A stretch of 64,000 nucleotides of DNA, from assembly GCA_964469565.1 (NCBI GenBank), contig CAYXZD010000015.1:48654-112653 (forward strand), given 5' to 3'. Of the stretch, positions 43,775 to 51,232 are shown piece by piece (within the stretch, counting starts at the first letter, position 1; the number at the start of each line of letters is the position of its first letter). The notes beneath the pieces were generated by a model. It searched no databases and had not been told where the DNA came from. It saw nothing but the letters and a program-made list of their open reading frames with translations. The stretch comes from GCA-2720975 sp964469565 (GTDB taxonomy: Bacteria > Planctomycetota > UBA1135 > GCA-002686595). The position numbers were made by a program, and so were the translations under genes.

Positions 43775-45982
43775 CTAATGGATGAACAGCATCTCGCGAT
43801 ACTTGGGCAAGGGCCAGTGCTCGTCGCTCACGAGCCGCTCCAAGAGGTCACCGTGCTCGCGCACCTGTGCCATGGCGGGCAAGACCCGATCACGGTAGGC
43901 GTGGGCCATGGGGATCTCCTCAAGGTTGGCCTGCTCCAGTTCTTCTTGAATGCCAAGCAACTCGTCAATCGAGCGCTTGAGCTTCGCAATGGCACTCGTG
44001 GTCATGTGCAAGATCTCACGCTGAGCTTCGAGGTCGGGTGAATCCATCACGGATGCGGTCGCCGCGATCGATTCGGCCAGCGCGCGCTGGTGCGCAGAGG
44101 CCGCGGGCAGAATCATCGTCATCGCAATGTCCCGGGTAGCGATGGCTTCAACGTTCACCTTATTCGCATAGGTTTCCATCTGCACATTGAGGCGCGAGAG
44201 GGCCTCGTTGCGCGAGAACACACCGTAACGCTCGTAAAGGGCAAGGTTTGTTTCGCTGCCCCAGTCCGCGAGTGCTTCGGGGGTTCCCGGGCGGTTGTGC
44301 AGTCCCCGCCGTGCGGCCTCGTCACGCCATTCGTCGGAGTAGTTATCTCCAGAGAACAAGATGCGCTGGTGGCTGGTTAGGGTCTCGCGCACGACTGCCT
44401 GGATGTTCTCAGTGGAGGGGCCGCCTTTGGCCTCGATTTGATCACTGATGTAGTCCATGGCTTCGGCCACGATGAGGTTGATGAAAGAAGCGGGGTAGGC
44501 GACCGACTGGCTCGATGCCACCGCGCGGAACTCAAACTTGTTACTGGTGAACGCAAAGGGCGAAGTGCGGTTGCGATCGCAACTGTCGCGGGGAATGTCG
44601 GGGAGGGCCGTGACGCCCAGCTCGATGGTGCGATCTTGACCGCTGTCGGTGGGTGCGGTGCCGTCAATGATCGACTGCACGATGCCTTCGAGTTCCTTGC
44701 CGATAAAGATGGAAATGATGGCGGGCGGCGCCTCATTAGCCCCGAGCCGGTGGTCATTGCCTTCGGAGGCGATCGATGCGCGCAACAGATCTTGGTGCAG
44801 ATCCACCCCGCGGATGATGGCCGTCAAGGTCAGCATGAAACGCAGGTTCTCGTGGGGGGTGCTGCCTGGGCTGAGCAGGTTCTTGCCCATGTTGTCCCCC
44901 AGGGACCAGTTCAGGTGCTTACCACTGCCGTTGAGGCGTGCAAACGGCTTCTCGTGCAAGAGAGCCTTGAGGCCGTGGCGCTCGGCGACCTCTTTGATCA
45001 CGTCCATGGTCAGCATGTTCTGGTCCGTGGCGACCGAAACGCTCGAATAGACCGGGGCCAGCTCGAACTGGGAGGGGGCCACCTCATTGTGGCGCGTCTT
45101 GGCGGGGACCCCGAGCTGCCAAAGCTCGTTTTCCATGTCCTGCATGAAGCGCAAAACCCGCTGGCTGATTTTACCGAAATAGTGGTCGTCGAATTCCTGC
45201 CCCTTGAAGGGGCGTGCTCCAAACAGAGTCCGTCCACAGGCGACGAGGTCAGGGCGCATGCGATAGAACTGACGATCGATCAGGAAATACTCTTGCTCGG
45301 TGCCTGCACTGGGCATCACTCGTGTGACATAGTCCTCGCCGATGAGGTTGAGCATGCGAACAGCCGCACCGGAGAGTGCCTCACATGATCGCAGCAGGGG
45401 AGTTTTCTTGTCGAGTGCCTCACCTGTCCACGAGCAGAACGCCGTTGGAATGGTGAGGGTAGCACCCGCACTAGTCTTGCGCAGGAAAGCCGGTGAGGTG
45501 GGGTCCCAAGCGGTGTAGCCCCGCGCCTCGAAGGTGGCTCGCAGTCCGCCGCTTGGAAATGAACTTGCATCGGGCTCTCCTTGGGAAAGCTCACGTCCGG
45601 TAAACGAAAGGATCGCACCACCGCCCTCGGTGGGATTGAGGAAGGAGTCGTGCTTCTCCGCCATCGAGCCCGTCATGGGCTGGAACCAGTGGGTGTAGTG
45701 TGTGGCGCCGTGTTCCACGGCCCAGTCCTTCATGGCCGCAGCGACGGCATCGGCTACTTCGGGATCTAGGGGAGCGCCGGTCTCGATGGTCTTGCGCAGA
45801 GCGGTGTAGACGCCCTGGGGGAGTCGCTGCTTTTGCACCTGGTCATTGAACACATAGCAGCCGAAGATCTTGGGGAGATCTTGTTGCGTGTCCGTGGCCT
45901 CGCCATCGAAGTCCCAAAGAAACTCAGAAGAGATGTTGCGAATTGCGTCTTGCCGGGTGGTTGCCATCATGGTCGCGTTCAT
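43775..45982 (-). CDS. glnN: Type III glutamine synthetase
   Basis: About 735 residues from the ATG at 45982, which begins MNATMMATTRQDAIRNISSE and has ggggg shortly upstream; the longer frame to 46117 lacks conserved sequence. The length and the blocks FTGRELSQGEPDASSFPSGG, RKTSAGATLTIPTAFCSWTG, PSAGTEQEYFLID, AKTRHNEVAPSQFELAPVYS and GSGKHLNWSLGDN identify the GlnN (GSIII) group rather than the 470-residue GlnA. It condenses glutamate and ammonia with ATP. Type III enzymes occur in Bacteroidetes, cyanobacteria and some planctomycetes. Convergent with the tRNA-Met gene. Confidence 0.95.
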   Translation of the reverse strand: MNATMMATTRQDAIRNISSEFLWDFDGEATDTQQDLPKIFGCYVFNDQVQKQRLPQGVYTALRKTIETGAPLDPEVADAVAAAMKDWAVEHGATHYTHWFQPMTGSMAEKHDSFLNPTEGGGAILSFTGRELSQGEPDASSFPSGGLRATFEARGYTAWDPTSPAFLRKTSAGATLTIPTAFCSWTGEALDKKTPLLRSCEALSGAAVRMLNLIGEDYVTRVMPSAGTEQEYFLIDRQFYRMRPDLVACGRTLFGARPFKGQEFDDHYFGKISQRVLRFMQDMENELWQLGVPAKTRHNEVAPSQFELAPVYSSVSVATDQNMLTMDVIKEVAERHGLKALLHEKPFARLNGSGKHLNWSLGDNMGKNLLSPGSTPHENLRFMLTLTAIIRGVDLHQDLLRASIASEGNDHRLGANEAPPAIISIFIGKELEGIVQSIIDGTAPTDSGQDRTIELGVTALPDIPRDSCDRNRTSPFAFTSNKFEFRAVASSQSVAYPASFINLIVAEAMDYISDQIEAKGGPSTENIQAVVRETLTSHQRILFSGDNYSDEWRDEAARRGLHNRPGTPEALADWGSETNLALYERYGVFSRNEALSRLNVQMETYANKVNVEAIATRDIAMTMILPAASAHQRALAESIAATASVMDSPDLEAQREILHMTTSAIAKLKRSIDELLGIQEELEQANLEEIPMAHAYRDRVLPAMAQVREHGDLLERLVSDEHWPLPKYREMLFIH

Positions 45983-46288
45983 ACCCCCAGGAATTGAGAG
46001 AATCTGAGCAGGCTCGATCAGCAGACCGTGGTGGGGGGGGCCAGGGTGCCGGTCACATTGAATGTAGCTAGAACTCGCTGACGGATGAAGTCTGGCATGG
46101 AAAATCCCATCGCCCATCCTGCCGGGCAGTTATCCTTGGATTGCCAATGCCCCGAGCGGACACGGGGGGCTAGCCTCACACCCGACGGTGCTTGGACGCG
46201 GGCCTCTGGTCGCATAGGGGAGCCCCGGGTACCCACCTAGGTCGGCCACGGGCTACGCCCTGCCGTCCCATCACCCTCCTCCATCAGA
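45983..46288. other. Divergent intergenic region glnN / glycosylase
   Basis: About 300 bp. No gene and no confident promoter, PII-type or sigma-54 site is seen upstream of glnN. Confidence 0.4.
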
Positions 46289-46951
46289 ATGCCCAAGCGC
46301 AAAACCCCTGCACACACCTTCCCAATCGGTCGGCCGAGTCCGGCAATGTTGCGCGCGCTCGCTAAGCGTGACCCCATTCTCGGCCGGGCCATGGGGCAGG
46401 TCTTGCCCTATCCAGATTTCCCCGTGCGGGGGGATGCGGATTCCCATTTCCACTCGTTGGCCAAGGCCATTATCCACCAACAACTGGCCCTCAAGGCGGC
46501 GCAAACGATTCATGGGCGCGTCCGGGCCTTGAGCCTGGGCCGGCGGTTCCCGACCCCGCCTGAACTCCTCGCCCTAGACCCCCAAAAATTGCGGGCAGCG
46601 GGGCTCTCCAAGTCCAAAACAAAGGCAGTGAGGGACCTGGCTGAAAAGACCCTGGATGGCAGCTTGGGCCTGCGCTGCATCAGCCGTCGGAACGATGAGG
46701 ACGTGATCAAGACATTGACGAGTGTCTATGGCATTGGTGTTTGGTCGGCACAGATGTTCCTGCTCTTCCGCCTTGGGCGGCAGGATGTGATGGCTCCCGG
46801 AGACTTAGCCCTGCAGGAGGGGATGCGCATCCTCGACGGGCTCGATCAACGGCCCAGTCCTGCCCAACTGAACGACCGGGCTGAGGTCTGGGCGCCCCTA
46901 CGCTCGGTGGCGAGTTGGGTTCTCTGGCGGCTGGTTTCACCGGCCCGCTGA
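46289..46951 (+). CDS. HhH-GPD DNA glycosylase (AlkA-like, short form)
   Basis: 220 residues. FHSLAKAIIHQQLALKAAQT, LRAAGLSKSKTKAVRDLAEK, LTSVYGIGVWSAQMFLLFRL and QDVMAPGDLALQEGM form the helix-hairpin-helix-GPD fold of DNA-3-methyladenine glycosylase II; the catalytic Asp is in APGDLAL. It removes alkylated bases. The N-terminal domain of E. coli AlkA is absent, as in the short bacterial/yeast MAG-type enzymes. Convergent and overlapping by 15 bp with the 3' end of oleD. Confidence 0.9.
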   Translation: MPKRKTPAHTFPIGRPSPAMLRALAKRDPILGRAMGQVLPYPDFPVRGDADSHFHSLAKAIIHQQLALKAAQTIHGRVRALSLGRRFPTPPELLALDPQKLRAAGLSKSKTKAVRDLAEKTLDGSLGLRCISRRNDEDVIKTLTSVYGIGVWSAQMFLLFRLGRQDVMAPGDLALQEGMRILDGLDQRPSPAQLNDRAEVWAPLRSVASWVLWRLVSPAR

Positions 46952-47944
46952 TTGGCCCGCTGATTGGGCGGACTTGATGATTTCCTCGGTGGCCTTTCCC
47001 AGACTGACCTGTTCCTCGTAACCGAGATCACGGCGCAGGGCTGCGATGTCGTAGGAATGGGACGTGGCCAGTTGTTGGGCCACGAAGCGCGTCATGGGAG
47101 GTTCCCCTTTCAGGGGCAAGAGGGTCCAAGCAGCCTCGCAAAGGGCCCCAAGCCCGTTGGCCAGGCCAAGGGGGATGCGGCGTGTGATCGGGGGCTGGCC
47201 CAGTTCCTTGAGCAAGTGGTTGATCCAGTCCCACAGGATGACGGGCTCGGCATTGGCTACGAAGTAGGCCTGCCCTGCGCAGGGGGCCCCGGGGTGAAGC
47301 GCGCGTGCTGCGCACAAATGGGCGTGGGCGGCGTTCCCTACGTGGGTCAAACTGACCTCGTTGCGTCCGTCACCGATGATGGCGAGGCGCCCTTGGCTGG
47401 CCCGTTCTAAGAGGCGTGGAACCAGGTGTGGATCTCGCGGGCCCACGATGAGGTGGGGGCGCAGGATGACGGTTGCGAGGGTTGGCCCGTTTGCGGATTG
47501 GACAAGCGCCTCGGCCTGGGCTTTGCTTCTTGGATAAGCTGCGAGGAAACGTTCGGCCCTAGGGAGGTCATGGCTCGCGCGCAGGTGATCGTGGCCATCG
47601 AAGCACACGCTGGGAGAAGACGTGTGGATGAGGCGGTCGATTCCATGTTCCGCGCAGGCTGCAAGCACGTTTTGGGTTCCCTCGACATTCGCTCTGTGGT
47701 AGTCGGCGCGCGGCCCCCAGACCCCCGCAAGGGCCGCCACGTGAAAGAGCACATCGGTCCCAGCTAAGCTGCGCAAGGCGTCGTCACGGCGGCTAAGATC
47801 GGCCTGTCGGCAAGTGACCCCAAGGGTTTCAAGCTCGGGATAGTGTCCCCGTGAAACCGAAACAACCTCGTGTCCCTCCGCGAGTAACTGTTCGACGATG
47901 TATCGCCCGAGGAAGCCCCCACCACCCGTGACGGTCGCCCTCAT
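46937..47944 (-). CDS. oleD: OleD-like NAD(P)-dependent 2-alkyl-3-ketoacid reductase
   Basis: 335 residues from the ATG at 47944, which overlaps the oleC stop (ATGA). The longer open frame to 48553 is antisense noise within oleC. Extended SDR: ATVTGGGGFLGRYIVEQLL (NAD motif), HVAALAGVWGPRADYHRANV, TSSPSVCFDG, and the catalytic pair in AAYPRSKAQAEALVQ. In the Ole pathway OleD reduces the beta-keto acid made by OleA to a beta-hydroxy acid. The C-terminus SAQSAGQSAGR is encoded by a 12-nt duplication. The symbol rests on the neighbouring oleC and oleB. Confidence 0.85.
   Translation of the reverse strand: MRATVTGGGGFLGRYIVEQLLAEGHEVVSVSRGHYPELETLGVTCRQADLSRRDDALRSLAGTDVLFHVAALAGVWGPRADYHRANVEGTQNVLAACAEHGIDRLIHTSSPSVCFDGHDHLRASHDLPRAERFLAAYPRSKAQAEALVQSANGPTLATVILRPHLIVGPRDPHLVPRLLERASQGRLAIIGDGRNEVSLTHVGNAAHAHLCAARALHPGAPCAGQAYFVANAEPVILWDWINHLLKELGQPPITRRIPLGLANGLGALCEAAWTLLPLKGEPPMTRFVAQQLATSHSYDIAALRRDLGYEEQVSLGKATEEIIKSAQSAGQSAGR
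46942..46965. repeat. 12-nt tandem duplication at convergent gene ends
   Basis: ggcccgctgatt twice. It contains the AlkA-like stop codon and encodes the QSAG repeat at the OleD C-terminus. Confidence 0.9.
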
Positions 47945-49629
47945 GGGAGCTGCTCGCTCGCCCACTGTTGCAACGCTTCCCGCTCGATCTTGGCGTTGTG
48001 GCGTGGATCTACGGGAAACTCGGGGTGGAACAGGAATGTGTCCACGTCCTTTGAGCAGACGTGCTTGCGCCCAATGTCCTTGAGTTGGGTTGTGAACCCA
48101 TGGGTCATGGCCTTGCCCTTGGGCATGGATCTGGCATAGGGCTGCACACAAAGTACCGGCGTCTGATTGCCCGCGGGACCCACCCCGACGAGGGCCGTTC
48201 GCAGGACTCGGGGGTGGGTGTTGAACACGTTTTCGGTGGGCACGGTCGGACGGGGCCCGGCATCGGTTTGTAGGCGGTGGCTCTTGCGGCCGCAGAACCA
48301 AAGGCGACCCTCTGAATCGCTGTAGGCCAGATCTCCCATGCGATGCCAGTGTCCCTGATCTCTGGCGGGAATCTTGGCGAGGGCATCCTGTTCGGGCTGC
48401 TCGGCGTAATGGGCCGTTACCACCGGTCCGCGCACGACCACTTCGCCCAATTCCCCCTGTGGGACCTCTAGGGACTCGTCCCAGGCTTCGATGGGCTCGT
48501 CGCAGATGTCGATCAGGCGCAGGTCGATGCCCGGAGCGACTTGACCCACACACGTGCCGCGCCCCGATTGAATCCTGTCCTCAAGGAATGGCACCACGCT
48601 GCGCCCAGCGATCGAGGCCACGGGCAGACACTCGGTGGCCCCATAAGGCGTGAACACATCTCCGTCGAGGGGCAGGATTGCGTGCAGGGCTCGAATCAAG
48701 TCCGTGCCGACGGGAGCGCCTGCAATGAGCACCCGTTTGAGGGGGCCGAGTCGTTCGCCTTGATCGCTACACCAAGGCGCGAGCCGCTTCCAAATCGCTG
48801 GGGATCCGAAGGCTGTCGTCGTGCTGTAGAGCTGAGCTGCGTGAGCCAATTTGGCCGGGTCACAGGTTGCGGGCTGGGACACGTCCATGTCGGGAAACAC
48901 GCTTGTGATTCCGAAGGCTACATCAAACAGGGCGAAGAGCGGGAAACAGGCAAGGTCCACTTCGCCGGGTTGGAAGTCGTAGAGATTCTTGAGGGCAAGC
49001 ACCTGAGCATGGAACATGCCGTGGGTGTACACCACACCCTTGGGAGGGCCCGTGCTGCCCGAAGTAAACAGGATGGCGGCTTCATCGTCGCGGCGGGTGT
49101 CGACGATGAGCCCGCGCTCTTGGGCGGGCACCGCACGGCCCGAACGCTCCACGGCATTCAGGGTGAGGCCTCCCCAAAAAAGCCGCGTGCCGACGGTTAC
49201 ATGAATCTCCACACTCTTGAATGCAGCGGGGAACAGGCAGCGAGCGGCATGGGCCTTGGGGATTCCAATCATCACCCGTGGTTGTATGCGTTGCACGCAT
49301 TCGAGCAGGCGCTTGCGTCCCATTCCAGGGTCGGCCAAGACAGGGACGGCACCTAGCTTGAACAGGGCAAAGGTCAGGGCAATGAGCTCGACTCCTGCCC
49401 CCACGAACAAGCAGACTCGGTCCCCAAAGTTGACGCCCTCAGCGTTCAGTCCCGCCGCGATTAGATTCGAGCGTTCCTCGAGCTGAGCGAAACTCATGCG
49501 CTCGTCGCTGCGGGCCACGATGACGGCGTCTGTATCTGGCCAGCGCTTGGCTGCAACCGGTAGAAACTGAGCGGTGTTGACCCGTGCGGGTAAGGGGCCC
49601 AGTTGCTTGAAGGGGTCGGCGCAGTTCAC
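47941..49629 (-). CDS. oleC: OleC-like beta-lactone synthetase (AMP-forming ligase fold)
   Basis: 562 residues. The adenylate-forming motifs are AAILFTSGSTGPPKGVVYTH (P-loop), FTPYGATECLPVAS, and the C-terminal hinge and Lys region DPRHNAKIEREALQQWA. OleC converts the beta-hydroxy acid from OleD into a cis-beta-lactone using ATP. Placement between oleB and oleD, with 4-bp overlaps on both sides, is the main argument for OleC rather than a generic acyl-CoA ligase. Probably part of a soluble OleBCD assembly as described for other bacteria. Confidence 0.88.
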   Translation of the reverse strand: MNCADPFKQLGPLPARVNTAQFLPVAAKRWPDTDAVIVARSDERMSFAQLEERSNLIAAGLNAEGVNFGDRVCLFVGAGVELIALTFALFKLGAVPVLADPGMGRKRLLECVQRIQPRVMIGIPKAHAARCLFPAAFKSVEIHVTVGTRLFWGGLTLNAVERSGRAVPAQERGLIVDTRRDDEAAILFTSGSTGPPKGVVYTHGMFHAQVLALKNLYDFQPGEVDLACFPLFALFDVAFGITSVFPDMDVSQPATCDPAKLAHAAQLYSTTTAFGSPAIWKRLAPWCSDQGERLGPLKRVLIAGAPVGTDLIRALHAILPLDGDVFTPYGATECLPVASIAGRSVVPFLEDRIQSGRGTCVGQVAPGIDLRLIDICDEPIEAWDESLEVPQGELGEVVVRGPVVTAHYAEQPEQDALAKIPARDQGHWHRMGDLAYSDSEGRLWFCGRKSHRLQTDAGPRPTVPTENVFNTHPRVLRTALVGVGPAGNQTPVLCVQPYARSMPKGKAMTHGFTTQLKDIGRKHVCSKDVDTFLFHPEFPVDPRHNAKIEREALQQWASEQLP

Positions 49630-50507
49630 GGGGTCGAGGGCGCGGTCAGGTTGAGGAAGGCACGCAGTTCTCGATCGATGTCCTGCGGTGCATCCTCAAA
49701 CAGGTAATGGCCTGCGTAGGGTAACGAGACGCTGTGAATGTCGGGTAGTCGTCTCCGCCACTCGGCTTGGAACGCCGGGGTGAAGCACCAATCGCGCATA
49801 CCCCAAAGGAGCAAGCTTGGCCGGTCTTGGAAAGTGGGTATGCCGGCGGCGATGGCGCTTAGGGTCTTCCAGCTTGGATGTGCTGGATTCATGGGGATGT
49901 CGTCCACGAAATGCCACGTGGCGCGAGCCGAACGAGGGTGTGCGTAGGGTTGCACAAACGCACGCCTGACCGGGGAAGTCATAGGCCGTTCGACGGCCAT
50001 CCGTGTGGCACCCCGGGCAAAAGCGTTGAACCCCTGTACGGCCATGCGGCCCAAAATGGGAATGCGGCATAGTCCGATGCGTGTGGGCATCAGGTTGGCT
50101 GGAAAGGCTGCTGTGTTGGTAATGATCAGGCGCGCAATGCGTTCGGGGTGCTTCAGTGCGGCGCCGAGTCCGATGGCTCCGCCCCAATCGTGTACGAGCA
50201 AAGTGATGTTGCGCAGGTCGAGGTGTTCGATCAGGCGAGCGAGGTTTTGCACATGGTCACCCAAACGGTACGACCATTGCTCGGGTTGATCGGAGAGTCC
50301 GCAACCCATGTGGTCGGGTGCGATTACTCGCATAGCTCCCGCATAATCACGCACCTGTCGCCGGAATAGAAACGACCAGGATGGATTGCCGTGTACACAC
50401 AATAGAGGCGTGGCGTCCTGGGGGCCTTCGTCCACATAATGCATGCGGCCACCATCCACTTCTAGGAAGTGTTGCTTGCTGGGAGCCTTGGTGGGGGAGT
50501 CAGACAT
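49626..50507 (-). CDS. oleB: OleB-like beta-lactone decarboxylase (alpha/beta-hydrolase)
   Basis: 293 residues, haloalkane-dehalogenase-like fold. LLCVHGNPSWSFLFRRQVRD carries the oxyanion HGNP, LLVHDWGGAIGLGAALKHPE the nucleophile Asp107, and the final His is in YAGHYLFEDAP. OleB decarboxylates the beta-lactone to the cis-olefin. Overlaps oleC by 4 bp and lies 17 bp after a decayed phosphopantetheinyl transferase. No oleA (thiolase-like condensing enzyme) is in the window, so the first step must be encoded elsewhere or done by another ketosynthase. Confidence 0.87.
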   Translation of the reverse strand: MSDSPTKAPSKQHFLEVDGGRMHYVDEGPQDATPLLCVHGNPSWSFLFRRQVRDYAGAMRVIAPDHMGCGLSDQPEQWSYRLGDHVQNLARLIEHLDLRNITLLVHDWGGAIGLGAALKHPERIARLIITNTAAFPANLMPTRIGLCRIPILGRMAVQGFNAFARGATRMAVERPMTSPVRRAFVQPYAHPRSARATWHFVDDIPMNPAHPSWKTLSAIAAGIPTFQDRPSLLLWGMRDWCFTPAFQAEWRRRLPDIHSVSLPYAGHYLFEDAPQDIDRELRAFLNLTAPSTP

Positions 50508-50524
50508 CGGAGGGGGAGGGCCGC

Positions 50525-51166
50525 CTAAGATAGCCTCCTCAGGAGGCGGGAGGATCCAGTGCAGCCCATCTTCCGTAAAGCTCTCTTGTAGGGCGAGTCC
50601 ATGTGCCTGCCACCTATCTGGAAGGCCGGCTTGGAATCACCCTCTAGGGTCATCTGGAGCGGACCTGCGGGGGGCTCTCCTGCTGGGGCCAGCTTCTCGG
50701 CCAGCTTTTTCGACGGAGGGCAGGTAAGGCGGCAGTGGGTCAGGCGTGTGAGGCCAACCCCTGCCTCTTTGAGCAGGGCCTCCTTGCCTGTCCAGAGGCG
50801 AGTGAATGCGAGTGCGTCGATATGGCTGAGCAGGACCTCGTCGGAGGGATCGATCACCGCCTCCCGCTGGGACGTACGCCGCGGCACAACGCCCTCGAAG
50901 TCGACACCCAGGGGCTAGGGTGCGATGGCGACGAGCACCCAAGTGTCAGCGTGGGGAACGGACCCATGCCAGCCTTGATCAGGCTGGGGCACATCGTCCC
51001 GTTTGCCCGAAGCTCATGCCCGGGCCTCCCGCGGCGTTTGTCCCGAGTTGCGGGGCGCGTCGGGCTGATCGAGGTCGGTGTGCAACTCGCCCTCCGGCAG
51101 GCACGGTCCGATCTTGCCAGAGGGTGGGCGGAAGTGCGCGGAATGCAGCGCAAATGCATCTCGCAA
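50525..51166 (-). pseudogene. Decayed 4'-phosphopantetheinyl transferase (EntD/Sfp-type)
   Basis: Read in a single minus-strand frame, residues resembling an EntD-type PPTase are continuous but broken by TGA at 51014-51016 and TAG at 50915-50917. Before the second stop: GWHGSVPHADTWVLVAIAP. Immediately after it: PLGVDFEGV (the GVDxE magnesium motif) and later FTRLWTGKEALLKEAGVGL (the WxxKEA motif). The upstream part reads LPEGELHTDLDQPDAPRNSG. Two stops inside conserved blocks suggest a pseudogene unless both are sequence errors. Intact, it would activate carrier proteins with CoA. It sits as first gene of the ole operon, 17 bp before oleB. The intact 3' part alone (50525-50887) lacks half the active site. 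Confidence 0.65.
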
Positions 51167-51186
51167 TTTCCTGGTCTAGCCACTCG

Positions 51187-51216
51187 AAAGTGCACGGTAC
51201 CCGACCGTTGCACTTT
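51187..51216. promoter_or_regulatory. 30-bp palindrome between divergent genes
   Basis: aaagtgca (51187-51194) and tgcacttt (51209-51216) are perfect inverted arms, with inner cggt/accg continuing the symmetry. It lies 17 bp before the DUF1549 gene start and 20 bp before the decayed PPTase start. Its size and position suit a repressor operator; the regulator is unknown. Confidence 0.6.
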
Positions 51217-51232
51217 TGATAGGGTCGATTGC

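Noticed and set aside
47945..48553. Extended frame upstream of oleD
   Set aside because: It is an out-of-frame reading of oleC; the NAD-binding motif starts directly after the ATG at 47944, which overlaps the oleC stop.
50735..51232. N-terminal extension of the DUF1549 protein to 50735
   Set aside because: The extension has no conserved sequence, lies antisense to the decayed PPTase, and a signal peptide begins at the ATG at 51233.
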